Source: Camarhynchus parvulus
Taxonomy: Eukaryota > Chordata > Aves > Passeriformes > Thraupidae
DNA length: 64,000 bases
Direction: 5' to 3'
Assembly: GCF_901933205.1 (NCBI RefSeq)
Contig: NC_044571.1
Location: forward strand, 58,093,994-58,157,993
Part shown: piece after piece, positions 37,809 to 50,245 of the stretch
Position numbering within the stretch: the stretch's first letter is position 1
How the letters are laid out: every line of letters begins with the position of its first letter
Translations under genes and position numbers: made by a program
The notes under the pieces: model-generated
Seen by the model: the letters and a program-made list of their open reading frames with translations, nothing else
Told to the model about the DNA's origin: nothing
The model's database searches: none

Positions 37809-40800
37809 CTTTCTGAATGGTGATCCAGATCAGAAACCTTATAGAAATTAACTGATTATGATCAGAAATTCCCATGTCACTTGCCTATATTTAAGTGCTA
37901 CTAATAACTCTCAAGATGTCATGAAGAAAGCAAATAATGGAGTCACTTTTACTATACTTTGCACAATGATGTTTTTGTTCTGATTAAATCATATTGATTT
38001 AGACATCATGACAGATCTTTTCTGATACAGTAACATAAAATGGCTTCTTATAATTTATTAATTTTGTTCCTTTGCCCTCCTAGAAAAGTCAAATCTGAAG
38101 ACAAATATATGAGCTTACAATTATTATCAGTGTTTCATTAAACTGCTACAACCCATTTTTCGTATATAAGAAGTCCAGAACTGGATAATTGCAGCATGAC
38201 TGCAGTACTGATTTTCTCCTTCTGTCAATGACTTTGTACTAATGACAATTCTATTGCTCACAACCTTTGAATACCAGACAGGTAATTTTGTTCTGATTTA
38301 TTTTACCTTAAATAATATTTGATTGGTATGACCTACATGATAGTATCACTTACTCTAGGCATCATAAATGCATCTGAGTGTTTACCACACCAAGAAATTC
38401 ATCACAGCAGTCTGAAAAAAGGTTTTGGACACAATAAAATTACTTATTTCATAAAGTGGCTTTCTAAATAGATTTCAAAATTTCACATCACTAGAAAAGT
38501 CAGGTCTAGAAACATTCTTTTCTTAAGAGAAAAATAAGGTTCAGTTTTCTCTCTCTAAATAGACACATATAGATTACAGATCTGATACTAAATGGTCTGG
38601 CTCTGAAAATTGCATACAGATCCATCAACAAAATTGTACAGTACAGTTTTATAATTCCCCTATCCAGTGTGATCTCAGTATACTTTTTATGAGATTGCAT
38701 AGCAAAAGATTACCCTGCTGCACCTTTTTTTTTTTTTTTTTTTTTTTTGAATGTGGAATAGAAATGTGGACTGTTTGAAGGAAATCATCCAAAGGTATAC
38801 AGAAGCTGCTACCATTTTTCTCTTCCACTTGCTACTTCTGATTAGTTCGTAGGGAGGTCAACTATGGAAAAATAGAGAAATGGCCCAACAGGGAACAGAA
38901 ATGAGAAACTGTTAAACCTATTGTCTTCTCAGCACTGAGATGTCAGTACTTTCGTAAATACAAAAAGATCCCTCATTCACCTCTGGTATTAGCTAAGCTA
39001 CAAGAGTCATCTGGTATTTGTATGAGCCTAGTTCCTTTAGTTTTGATGTGATCTTCTACCAGAGTAAAGTGGTTTAGAAATAATGTTTAAATCTCAATAC
39101 AGGGTTTTCACAAAACCACTAAAGTTCTCACAAGGTATTTTTGTGGAAGAACAGTCTTTATTAGATAATTACTTTTTTTTTTTTGATAATAAAACAGGTA
39201 AAAAAGGAAAAAGAAAATTTCTTTCCTCTATATTTTCAGAGCCTGATATAGTCTGTATCCAACTGGCCTACCAGTTCCACAGGGAAAGGCATTTTCACCA
39301 GTTATCTATACACACAGAGAAACCTGTATCAATATACCTGGAAACATTTATATGGAATTTTGTTTTATCTTAGAAACATGTTACTTCCCTGGCCACTGGT
39401 ATAACTCTTACCAAATCTTTGAGTTTTGATTAAGTTTTAAAGGAAAGGATTACACTGTAAAGCTTATAATTTTATCTTCAATTAGAAAAAAATCAGTATA
39501 CAAAAGAGGTGTTTTCATGTTTTCATTCATTTTTTGAATGGCTTTTCTGTCTTTTAAAAATATCCCATACATATGTGGTTACAGCAGCAGAAGGACTTAT
39601 TTATGAAGTAAAAGTTATAAATAACAAATATCTCATTTAAATGCAACCCTACTGACAGCTGAGAAAAGGAGGCAAACATCACAATTTTAACTTTAGGAAA
39701 TTAATCACGTCTTAACACTGGGTACTCAAAGTTAATAGAATGTATATTACAAAGTGAAGAAGAATTTTTGGGGAAAGGAAAGTATTAAAAATAAATAATG
39801 TACAGCAATGTGTCTGTTCAGTGACAGTGAACTGGCCTTTTAAATATCTCATATTTATTTTTCTTTAATTATCATTCTCCACAGATACAGGGCTTAGTCT
39901 GAACTGAAGTGTGTGCTACAGAACTAGCACAGCTACTAGCAACTTGCATTATATTGCCTGCCAGTCATTTTATTAAGCATGTACTACCTTGAGTTTTATC
40001 ACAGCAGACAGCAAATGAGTAAGAGAATTTTAGGAAAATTGAAAACATTACTTTATTCACTTTTATAATACAGATTTTCAGTTAACAGTTTTCTTAAAAA
40101 AAAAAATGTATAAACCCCATATGCCACTCTCACTAGTAATAGCAAATAAGACAAGTGCTCCTGCTAGAAATGCCTTTTAGAATCATCATTAGAAAACTCA
40201 GTAACAGCTATTTGAACACAGTCTAGTTAACCAAGAAACACTATGCATAAAAGAATAGATAATTGTCTCACCTTCAAGACAAATAGATTTCTCCAGCAGC
40301 TATCAGAGAAGCAAGTTCTAAAGGCAATAGGGATTCACCATTTTGCTCAGCCCACCAATATATTCAGTACATCACAGCAGTGTCTTAACAGATGTACTAA
40401 GCCCTTTTCTTAAGTGACAGGTTCTGCACTATACAGAATTTTGTAAATTACTTCCAATTTGAGCACCTTATAGATGAAACAAAATACTTTTAAAAGCATG
40501 AGTAAAGGTAGAGGATATGAGTTTTGAAGGTCTACCTACTAAAAATCACATGAAAGTTCATGCAGTTTTCTGTTCCCTGCTTTTCTGTCTGAGAAAATAA
40601 TATGTTGAAATTATTTAGTCTTCAAGGACTGGGCACACATGATCAAATATAGATATCTACAGCACTGAAATCATCAATTCAGTTCCTCAAAGTGCCCCAT
40701 AGCTGTTTGACCCATATTGACTAATGAATGGCAGTAAGGCTCATTCTCAGGGAAAAAAAAAATAACCTCATCTAAACATAAACTTGTAGAACAAGTAAAA

Positions 40801-41037
40801 TGAATTGTGTCCTAAAAGTGAAATATTTTTTGTTTAAATATAAAGACAGACTTATATGATTAGTTCTTGTGAGGTTTCCTGAAGTGCATATGTTTAAGAT
40901 AATCAAACTGTATAGTTTTATCAGAAAACGTGAGCTATGTTGAAATGGTTGTGGAAACCTGTTTTGTCCTCTGTGATAAAGAAATCTACCAGAAAGTACT
41001 GGAAAACTGCTGAAATCTATAGTGACACCCACTCTTC
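37809..41037. other. Non-coding DNA, no recognised feature
   Basis: AT-rich, without recognised genes or repeat families, apart from the T-run at 38,725. Confidence 0.5.
38725..38748. repeat. T24 homopolymer
   Basis: Uninterrupted run of 24 T. No recognisable retroposed sequence lies beside it, so it need not be a reversed poly(A) tail. Confidence 0.95.
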
Positions 41038-41215
41038 AAAATAAAAAATAAAAAAAACCAACCAACCAACAACAAAAAAAACCAAACCTAAACAAAAAAC
41101 AAAGCCAAAACCAATAGCAAAACAAACACAAAATGAAAAAAAAAATCCCCACTCCACAAACAAACAAAAAATCTTCAAATCAACAAAATAGAAACTCCAA
41201 AAAACCTTCTATTAA
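41038..41215 (+). repeat. A/C-only low-complexity tract
   Basis: About 175 bases dominated by A and C on the plus strand, including (CCAA)n, AACAACAAAAA and CAAACAAAC units, with sparse G/T in its right half. The longest of the A/C tracts in the window. Confidence 0.85.
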
Positions 41216-43002
41216 AAACTAAAATCAATCCAGTGTAGAGTTTTTCCCACAATCTTCTTTCAGGGAAAGAAGATATGTGAAAGACCTTCCATGAAGACAT
41301 GCTCTTTCATATATAACAGCCTATCCACCACATCTAAACAAGTCAGAGTCTATTCACATATATTTTGAATCCTATGTTTTATGACCACTGGGCATCCTTA
41401 ATACATTGTATATACTATAAATCTCCTATTTTTAAATTAATATAAATGACCTTTATGAAAAAGTTATGCTATAGAGTTTAATTTTTTTTTTAATTGAAGA
41501 CATAATATTCCTCCAAGCTTGCTGTCTGATTGAATATGTAATGTAACTCAAAATGTGAGAATGTCATAGGACATCAGAGGAAAGGAGGTAGAAATACACA
41601 CAAGGACATACACCTCTACAACTTTGAAAATAATGATTTTTTAAAAATATTATTTTTATACTCAATTTCATCCTCCTTTCCCTTTTCTAATTAGCTTTCC
41701 TCCATAACTTCTCTTATAGCTATATAACCTCTGGCTGGGATGACATGTGGAAAAATTCCTCTGAGGCTAATGGTAATGTGGTTCTCCGGATTGTCCAGTA
41801 ATAATCACAAAGTATTGTTGATAAAATCTCTCAAGCACAACACCTCCAGGATAACAGAGAGTGGCCATAAATTAGGAATGACCTGAAGTTCATTTCCCTT
41901 TTTGTGTGAAAAGAGAATGACCCTATCTCTCCTCTGCTGTTATTCATTTCAAGGTCAAGTCAACATATTATATTTTACTTACAATATTTTATGATACATG
42001 ATTACTCAGTAGATACACAGTACTCTTGTATTTTCTGTCCTTTATTGTCTATGACTAAACATTGAAATGGAAAATAAATGCCTTATGTGCAAGTGGAGAA
42101 TCTATGTACTACAGATCAATGACCAATCAACCAGTTGTCGCTGATTGAGGAATCTGATACGTGTTCTAAAAACCAATACCTCTGCAGGTTCCTGTGATCA
42201 TAAGTAGAGTTTATTAGAGACAAGAGCTAGATCTCTGATCCTAACCCTGAGAGTCTGAGATTCAGAATGCTCAGTGATGTGCCTCACAGAGTGTCAGTGA
42301 TTAAAGCAATTTTTAATGTGTAATTCTTTGTTTATTTTCTGGGCAACTGCTTCATTTTATATTGTCCCATTATGAAAACCATATGTAGATCCTGCTGTAA
42401 TATGCAGAACATAATTACTCTCTTGCTGAATTATTTTTATTTATCAGCAATGGCATAGACTCATACAGGGATGTACAACATATAGAAGAATTTTCCCTTG
42501 TTTCTCAAATGTCAATTATTTTAAAGCCTTGTTTTAAAAATAATCCCAGACATGAAATTTGCTTTTTTATTTGAAGTTCTCTACAGGATGGATCTGTAAT
42601 GAGAAATGAAGATGAAAGCTTTTTTCAGATGAATAAAAGGAATTGTTCATTTCAGAAATTCCTAATGAACTTTTAGTGCATACTGTATGCCTTCCGTACA
42701 TAGGAGTAGTGAATAGCAGCATAAGAAAATAAAAATCATGCAGCCATTATTGTTACTGTCATCATCATCAGTCATCAGCTCCATCACACAGGTTTGTGCG
42801 TATGCTGTAATGAAAGAAAAAAAGAGGAAGCGAAGAAAAGGAAAAAAGAATGAAAAAGATAAAAGGCTCCTAGTAATTCTAGATTGCTGAATAATTTTAG
42901 CTAAGAAGTACACTACCCTCCCAAATGACCTCCGAAAGGAGGTTGCAACTCATCAGCTCTGTCATTAGCCTAATCAATATAATCCCATTATATTTGTGGG
43001 GG
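41216..43002. other. Non-coding DNA, no recognised feature
   Basis: No gene or repeat family was recognised; a purine-rich patch lies at about 42,812-42,870. Confidence 0.5.
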
Positions 43003-43057
43003 TTTTGTTTTGTTTTTTTGTTTGGTTGGTTGGTCGGTCGGTTGGTTGGTTTTTTTT
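43003..43057 (-). repeat. T/G-only simple repeat with (GGTT)n and (GGTC)n
   Basis: GTTTTG units lead into TTGGTTGG, GGTCGGTC and GGTTGGTT repeats and a T8 run. On the minus strand this is the same A/C tract class seen elsewhere in the window. Confidence 0.9.
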
Positions 43058-43294
43058 ATAGAGATGCTCCTAGGAAAGGTTATCAGCAACTCCTGTGTGA
43101 GAATTCTTCTGTCCCCATGGATGCACAATATGTCACCCACTGTCAGTCAGATCATCACCGACACGGACAAGAAGCAGTGGCTCTGTGATTGGCCCATGCA
43201 ACATACTACATTCTTCCAGAAGAATGAACTTGAGTCCAAAGGGACCGTCATTGATGTTGTCAAGCATGGAGATTTGGTGCGAATTCCCTGCTAA
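43058..43294 (+). other. Unidentified ORF tail, possible pseudogene fragment
   Basis: Directly after the T/G repeat, one plus frame stays open for about 78 codons to a TAA at 43,294. Its last part reads in a protein-like way (NELESKGTVIDVVKHGD, then LVRIPC and stop), with mixed charged and hydrophobic residues rather than low complexity. Base composition is also more balanced than the flanks. The in-frame ATG at 43,010 lies inside the repeat, so the true start is unknown. I do not recognise the family. It could be the end of a processed pseudogene, a transposon fragment or a chance frame; a second frame is also partly open. Confidence 0.35.
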
Positions 43295-44406
43295 GTCAGT
43301 CAGACCAAATTATTTTTTATGATGTGTTCCTAAGGAGGCCCCTGGTAAAGATAGTGGATTTTCTACTTTTGTTTTTTACTAGTCTTGTTTCTACTTATCA
43401 GGATGCTCAAAAGGACCTTTTATAAATTTCCCATAACTTTTACAGGAGTAAAAATTGGAGTTTTGAGTCACTGAAATTTTGTGGCAAATGTGCTGGGCTG
43501 AGCATTAGCATTGCAATTTTCAGCACAAAATGCTAATAAATACAGAAATTTCTTTTCCTGTAATGACAGTTCTTTAACGTTTCTCACCAACCACAGTAAG
43601 CAGCAGGAGCAAAAATGTCACTGTAGATGGCTTTAAATTTGATTAGAGACCATGAGAGTTTTAGGGTAAACTATAGGTAAAAAAATTCACACCTAAATTT
43701 AGGAAAATATTATTTAGATGGAGAAGTTTGTGTTCTGTTCTTTTGCTGTGTTTTTTTTTGGTTTTTTTGTTTTTTGGGGTTTTTTTAGTATTGTTAAAAA
43801 TCACAATGTTTCTGTGTTCACTGAGAGAGAGAATAATTGTGCAGAATTAGGCTTTTTTAGAGTTCCAGGACAAGAGCCATATGAAGTTCATAAGATATCC
43901 ATATACAGAGATCCAGGAAAAATCATTTAAAGCTTGATGCAACCTTTAAGTTCCCTAGATAATTTGGGAACAAAATTTTATTAATGTTGTCTAAACTTTT
44001 AAACTTGCACCAAAATGAAATAGGAAGAAATTGTTTCTAACATCTAAATAAACACATTAAAAAATCTTATCTATCATTGCCACTGCACTATCATCCATTA
44101 TCTTAGACATCTGCATGTACTTCAGAATTAGACATCAATATTTGTTGATGACTTTATGGTCATGTCATCAGTTAAAGATGATCAATACCTTTTTCTGACT
44201 TGCGTGAAATATTTAAAAAAAAATTCAGTGCAAACTGCTCTGGTATGAAAATGAAAAGCAAAGTGTAGCAAGTTATGTTTTGCACTTCCTCAAGCCTCAG
44301 CTGTCAAAACAGCTCTGCAGGGTTTGATGGATTTTTGCTTTTGTTTTGTTTTCAACCAAGGTATGATAAGCCACTCTGTGTAATTTTGCTCTAAAAGCAT
44401 TTTTTT
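43295..44406. other. Non-coding DNA with a T/G-rich run
   Basis: No gene was recognised. A T/G-only run at about 43,742-43,790 belongs to the recurrent low-complexity class. The frames here have no motifs. Confidence 0.5.
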
Positions 44407-44945
44407 TGTGGTTGGTTAGCTTTGCTTGGATACCAGATGCCCACAGAGTCTCTCTATGACTCCCCTCTTAAGCAGGGCAGGGGTGGGAGGGCAAAGAAAA
44501 TTAGATAGGAAAACCCTCTAATATGAGGATCAAAATAAAAGCAACAACCAAGGCAGCATGAGGAAGCAAAATAAAACAAAACCAGGTAAGATCCAACTCA
44601 GGAGCTGGGGTTTCAGTGTTTGTAGTGGTTCCTCTGTAAGAAAAACACCATAATAACAAATGCCAAGACTCGTCATTTCTCTTAATTTGTGTTGAAGAGT
44701 AAGCATCATATGGAATATCCCTCTGATCAGTTTGGGTCAGCTATCCTGGCTATGTCCCCTCCCAAGATTTTGCCCACCCCCAGCCTACTGGTGAAGGCGG
44801 AATACTGAGGGGACAGCGCTGATGTTGTGCCAGCCCTGATCAGCACTAGAGTTTTCTAAACACCTTTCCAGCTACCATTGCAGAGTACAGAACTATAAGG
44901 ACAGCTATGAGGAAAATTAAATCCTTTTCAGCCAAGACGAAAACA
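44407..44945 (-). mobile_element. Solo LTR of an avian endogenous retrovirus
   Basis: Plus-strand landmarks match the reverse complement of a known bird ERV LTR class: a TGTGG left end, GGATACCAGATGCCCAC, a CTCTATGACTCCCCTC block, TTTGGGTCAGCTATCCTGGC, TATGTCCCCTCCCAAGAT, TTGCCCACCCCCAGCCTACT, GCTATGAGGAAAATTAA, and an AGCCAAGACGAAAACA right end. It therefore has TG...CA ends and lies in minus orientation. The TATA-box segment present in the related copy at 48,073 appears deleted here. No gag, pol or env was recognised on either side. The family (probably ERVL-like) is named from memory. Confidence 0.8.
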
Positions 44946-45647
44946 CTTTTCCATGATCTAAAACAAAACAAAACAAAAAATTATTATAAGATTTTTAAAA
45001 TACCTAATTACTTGAAGTATATGCTGGGAAGGCTTATATAAACTTTTTTGACTTTTTATTTATTTTTCCCCAAAAGAGACCTGCTCACAAAGAGTTCGAG
45101 TTCTGGTTTTTCTCATTTCAGTGGGAGGAAATAACTGTTATAGAGCCAGTCTCTTCCTATGGATAAAGCATACCTTAAATTATGAAATATCAGAGAGAGA
45201 AAACTGGATGATGACTGACTTCTCCAAGTCAGTCCAGACTACAGATGATGAAGAACTCCGATGCAAGTTCAGTTTTAAAATGGTGCCAGATGGCAATTTC
45301 TAGAATGTGTTAGACAACAATTTTCATATCTTGGACAAGTGTTGCTATAGATTCATCACTTCAATGTACCTAATAAGATGATTTATCATAAACTAATTTT
45401 AAAAGTATTTAACCCAGAAAATTATTGCCTATTATCATCTCAAAAATTTCTTGTGACAGATTTGAGTCGACTTCTCAGAGAAAGAAGAATAAACAGAGGA
45501 ATTTAGGGCAAAATATGTTTTAAATGCCAATTACTTATACAGTTTTCTCAAGAAAGAATCAAGAAACTAATTCAACCTTTTGGAAAAGGAATAGATTTCT
45601 TTCCTATGTGCCAGTAAGAATTCAGTCTTCATAATTTCCCTCATTAT

Positions 45648-45750
45648 TAGGTCAATGGTAGCAATGGGTCACGACACGACAATGGGTCAAAACATAACAC
45701 AACAATGAATTAGGTCAATGGTAGCAATGGATCAAAACACAACTCTTTGA
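45648..45750 (+). repeat. Partial tandem duplication, 63-bp period
   Basis: TAGGTCAATGGTAGCAATGG occurs at 45,648 and again at 45,711. Inside the first unit CAATGGGTCA is itself repeated (around 45,662 and 45,680). The second unit is incomplete. Confidence 0.8.
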
Positions 45751-45819
45751 CAAACATTCATCTATTGACTACTAGAGCAAAATTTCTAAATCAGTAGTAT
45801 TTTATCAATACTTAAATAT

Positions 45820-45846
45820 TTATCTACTTATTTATTTATTTATTAT
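45820..45846 (+). repeat. (TTTA)n microsatellite
   Basis: Short run of TTTA/TATT units, slightly interrupted at its left. Confidence 0.85.
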
Positions 45847-48072
45847 TTTGTAGTGATTTAAAAAGTTTCTTAGACCTTCATTTTAAAAATATAAACTCTT
45901 TTCTGAGTCTTAGAGACAAAATATAAATTTTATTTAAATTCTTATGCTTTCAAAGATAAACTGACTGATTTATAATAAGTATCTATTACATTCTTAAAAG
46001 TTTTTATCAAGTAGTAGACAACAACACAACAGTTAAAAAATCCCAGAACACAAAACTCAGAACAATACAAGATACTTTAAGGCAATTTTTCATTTTCTTT
46101 AGGTTTCTCTCAATTATATCCTCTACCCTTTGCATTCTGATCAAATGAAGATTCACACGTACCATTTAAGCCCTTTACTCCTCATGTACAATCACACACA
46201 AATACTCAGAGGCAACCACATATAAAGACCTCAGACAGTCTTATCATGGTATCTCCTTGCAGACAAACATTGGAAGAGATTTTCTGTATGAATCAATACG
46301 ATCATACCATGGACTTTGGTTTGACCTTTGCTTTATATATTATGCTTATGACAACATGAATTATCAAGACTCTGCATAATAAAGCCAGATAAAAACTGAC
46401 TAGAGAGTAGAGCTATTATTATCTTTTTATACGCTTATATAGAAAACATATCTTCCTCCTTTCTTTCATTATATCAACTTAAAACACCCTCCTGAGAACT
46501 TCCAAATGAAGTACCGTTGATGCATGGAAGATATTTACCTAATTTTCATTAGCAGGAGAAAAGAACAGAGAAACATAAAACATACAAAAAACATTATCTC
46601 TCTAGAGATAAATTTCTCATGTTTGTGTTAACTATTTCCAGAAAAATGAAACAGGCCTGTTTCTAAAATTGGAGCAATCTCTGAAAGTTTGTATGCATAC
46701 ATTGGGGACTATTGCATCAACTGTTTCTGGTATATTCAAGTAATGTTTGATTTCAGTGCTCAGAAAAGGAAATTAACTTTTCCTAGGTTAGAACACTAGA
46801 ACAACATGTAAACTATTCAGTACTGGCAGAAGTGTGCGCCCAATAAGCCCAAATTGCATTCACACCAACTGGCGTGTTCCACCTGACTTAGGCATTTATT
46901 CCCCAAATTGTGTCTCTTCTGCAACATATGCTTTGCAAACTCAGAGCAGATAATACTCATACTCGCTTAATATCATGGAGGAAACAAGCTAAGTGTGAAC
47001 AGAAATGAACAAATTTTAACAATCCAGTATTTGAAAGAAGTCTGTTCCACAGTTTCAGAAAGATCTCTTAGTCTAGACTTCAATAGCGCTGGTAGGCAGT
47101 TTTTCCTGGGCCTAAATAATGCTCTTTGGAGCTTAATAGCCGCAAACATAATATTATCAGAATCATGTTGTTAGCCAAAATAAGGAATGCAATTAAAAAC
47201 CTTTTAAAGTCCATTTAATGAAAGCAGCAAAATACTCATTGGAAACTAGGAAATCTGCTTTAGAGATGACCCCAGTTGTCTTTTGATGTTTGTAAGTTAT
47301 GAGTTTTCTAAATAAGGTTTGCAGTTCATTGTTACCCATGCTTTTTCATTATAATGAAGATTGCAACAAATTGGCATGTACAATGGGTTCACAGAAGGAA
47401 CAACCTCCTGTAAATGTATTTGTAAACATCACAGAGTGCTGCTATTGTTCAGTGCTATTTCATTTCTTCGCTGATTGCCAGAGTTTAAATGGATTTACTA
47501 CATCTGAAAGTTTCCAAATTGACATTCAGGAAAGTTGCAGAAGCTTAAATATAGGGGAGAAAAAAAAAAAAAGGGAAAGACATAAGTGGGATGTTATCCA
47601 TTCTTTTATCATCTGATCTTTTCATTGGATGATTGTCTGACAGGTCCATTCTAGACAGCATTCATTCCACTACTTAATTTATTTATTTCTTTTGCATAAT
47701 TCAAAATTATTTTTAAAAAATCGAAAGGGTTTGGGCACAGGATTGTTTTTATGCATAGAAGCAAGCTTATGAGGAATATGATAAAATGCTGATTTGTATA
47801 TATGAATTTTATTTTTAACTATGTCCAACCAGCTAATATAAGAACTAAGCCAAACCCCTTCGTTGCGCATAAATTAATTAGAGTTTGTATATGCCAACAA
47901 TTTCCACTCAGATGACAGATTCTAATTGGAGAACCAAAATTAATCTTTTAGTATAAGAAAAAAGTATCTCTTTTAGAGATGATGATCATGTCTTAAAATT
48001 CTGTTAACAACGGCTTTGAAAATTGTAGTTTGCCAAAAATTCATTGCAAGAAAAGAACTGAGTAACATATGT

Positions 48073-48650
48073 TGTGGCTTAACCCCAGCCACAACCAATC
48101 ACCACACAGCCACTCATTCACTCCCCCACCAGTGGGATCAGGGAGAAAATGAGAAGAGCAAAAGCTAGAAAACCTGTAGGTTGAGATAAAGACATTTTCA
48201 TGGGGAAAGCAAAAGTTGCATGCACAAGCAGAGCAAATGAAGGAATTAATTCACTGCTTCCCACGAGCGGGAAGGTGTTCAGCCATCTCTGGGAGAACAG
48301 GGTCCCATAACATGTAATGATTACTTGGGAAGACAAACACCATCACTCCAAATGTCCTCCTCTTCATCCTTCTTCCCCCACTTTATATACTGAGCGTGAC
48401 AGTCTGAAATATCCTTTTGGTCAGTTGGAGCCAACTGCCCTGGCTGTGTCTCCTCGCAGCCTCCAACACCCAGAGCTTCTTGGCAGTCTGGCAGTCCGAA
48501 AAGCAGAAAAGGCCTTGGGTCTGTGTAAGCACTGCTCAATAATAACAAAACCATCTCTGTATTATCAACCCCCCATTCAGCCCAAATCCAAACATAACCC
48601 CATACCAGCCACTGGTAACAAAATTAACTCTACCCTGATTGAAACCAGCA
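48073..48650 (-). mobile_element. Solo LTR of an avian endogenous retrovirus
   Basis: On the plus strand it begins TGTGGCTTAACCCCAGCC, passes CACTCCCCCACCAGTGGGAT, GGTTGAGATAAAG and TACTTGGGAAGACAAACACC, and ends ATTAACTCTACCCTGATTG, GAAACCAGCA. This is the inverse of a common bird ERV LTR, so transcription would run on the minus strand. A TATA box (GTATATAAAG on the minus strand) is preserved at 48,390-48,381. It is the most complete of the related LTRs in this window. No clear 5-bp target duplication was found at the ends I chose, and no internal viral genes adjoin it, which fits a solo LTR formed by LTR-LTR recombination. Confidence 0.85.
48381..48390 (-). promoter_or_regulatory. TATA box of the solo LTR
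   Basis: GTATATAAAG on the minus strand inside the LTR, in the place expected for the U3 promoter of this LTR class. Whether it is active cannot be judged. Confidence 0.6.
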
Positions 48651-48692
48651 GATTTCTCAGAAACTGAAGCGGAGGAATTTGTAACACACTGT

Positions 48693-48719
48693 CTTGAAAG
48701 ACACAGTGTGTCTTTCAAG
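48693..48719. repeat. Perfect 12-bp inverted repeat (hairpin)
   Basis: CTTGAAAGACAC at 48,693-48,704 is exactly complementary to GTGTCTTTCAAG at 48,708-48,719 with only a 3-base spacer (AGT). It lies about 40 bases outside the right end of the LTR. It may be a fold-back mutation product; no gene is adjacent. Confidence 0.85.
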
Positions 48720-50104
48720 TTGTCATTATGCATTAAAAGGTGAAAAAGTATTTTATTATAGCCAGGTAATGAAGTTATTTCTTCCTTTTATTGTTTTCTA
48801 TTCTTTTGACAGCATTTTTTAACACATATTTTCCCTTCCTTTCAGTTTTGTAATACTTACTGCCCAGAACCAAACCCGGTTGCATTACTGTAGTGACAGC
48901 CAAACTAGTTTCACCATATGCTGTCTGTACTATCTATATTATGCAGAATGAATCCAGCAGTTGTGACTGATGGTAGTTCATGAGCCGTCAAAAACTTTCC
49001 CCTAGGAATTGAAAGGAACACTCCACCCAAGCACAGGCATGGCACAGTAATAATTTTTGTATGAGTACAATTTTTCAGATTTAATGCAGCACACACTGAA
49101 CACCAGGTCTGAGTCTGTGTTTGAATAGTGCTGTGCAAAATTAAAGTGTTCCAGAGTGGTTTTTTATTGTCTATATTATTTTCTATGATGTTATGCCTGC
49201 TTCTATTTTTGCTTCTGGGCTTAAGTTTGTTTTGATTTTGTTTAATACAGCTGAGGGCATTGTCTATTACATCCAATTTTCTATATAACTCATAGAAGCC
49301 CAATCAGAAATTTTTGGTGATGATAACTTAGTGACAGAGTATCACTTTCTCATTCTTCATTTGTAACTACAATGACTACCAGAAAGATTCTCTCAGTTTA
49401 GATGTATGATTTAGTAATATGACCAAAAATATTATCAGTATATGATTAGTTTGATATGCATGGGTAATATTCAATTAATGATATATATACAGTTAATCAC
49501 AAATTAACTGGATGACTTCTGTTGACTCAGTATAAGCAAACTGTTGGCAGTAACCTTTCTAATGAGTTATAGATAATAGGAAATTTAATATCTACTTCAA
49601 AAAAGAAAAGCAAAGAGGGAAGTCAGGCAGTTAAAGCAAAGAAATTTAAGTTTAGGTAATCTAATCTACCCTAACTTTTACTTTCTGAAAATTTCAGCAG
49701 CAATTTATAAACCAACCTATTTGCAAGTACATTGGAGACAAGAACACAGCAAGCAAAATGCAGCTGTATGAAGAATAGGCAGGGTAAAGCCAGCCTAAAC
49801 CACCTAATCTTTCTACACAAATAGAAAGGGAATTATGTGTCATGTAGTTTCAATTTTTGTAACATATTTATTGCTCTTTGCACATGACATTGTCTTAAGA
49901 AAATAAAAGAAAGGTAGTTAAATTACACTGGGGGGAGTTAAGCCAGATTGGATACCCATAGCCACAGAGAAGGATGTAAAATTGTCCTCTGTAATCTTGA
50001 TGTATCAGAGAAGAATTAATGAGCTTCAAAATCAACACAGAAAATTCAGTATAGACACTGGGGAAACATGAAAAGGTAAGGTAGTGAATTACAGTCACAG
50101 GTTG
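48720..50104. other. Non-coding DNA, no recognised feature
   Basis: No gene or repeat family was recognised. The longest frame, 130 codons on the minus strand (48,911-49,303), has no recognisable domain. Confidence 0.5.
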
Positions 50105-50245
50105 CAGTGGGAATCTCTATCATAGAAGTCTTTAAAAGTGCAAAAATGTCTATGAAGAATCATAGAGACAACTGATTTTGCCTTAAGGCAGGGAAAAGGA
50201 CCAGATGACCTCTCAATGTCTTCTTACTCTTGGTTTTCTGAGATT
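50105..50245 (+). mobile_element. CR1 LINE 3' UTR remnant
   Basis: Plus-strand order resembles a diverged CR1 3' end: GTGGGAATCTCTATCATAG, AGTCTTTAAAAGTG, then TTAAGGCAGGG, GGACCAGATGACCTCTCAAT and GGTTTTCTGAGATTTA. Compare the younger copy's ending at 60,390-60,469, where a GGACTCGATGATCTTAAAGG step is followed by the ATTCTGTG tail. Old and short. Confidence 0.65.

Larger units (their letters stand above)
44946..48072. other. Non-coding DNA between two LTRs
   Basis: This 3.1 kb stretch lies between two LTRs of the same orientation, but no retroviral protein motifs were found in any frame, and the longest frames (60 and 105 codons) carry no domain. It is read as ordinary sequence between two separate solo LTRs rather than a provirus interior. 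The part around 47,150-47,560 has the texture of conserved non-coding DNA. Confidence 0.5.

Noticed and set aside
38725..38748. T24 as a reversed poly(A) tail of a processed pseudogene
   Set aside because: No gene-like or intron-less coding sequence lies beside it on the minus strand.
44946..48072. Interior of a provirus bounded by two LTRs
   Set aside because: No retroviral domain in any frame, and the LTRs differ structurally.
48911..49303. 130-codon minus-strand frame
   Set aside because: No recognisable domain, compositionally ordinary, no support on either side; in AT-rich DNA of this length a frame of this size can occur by chance.
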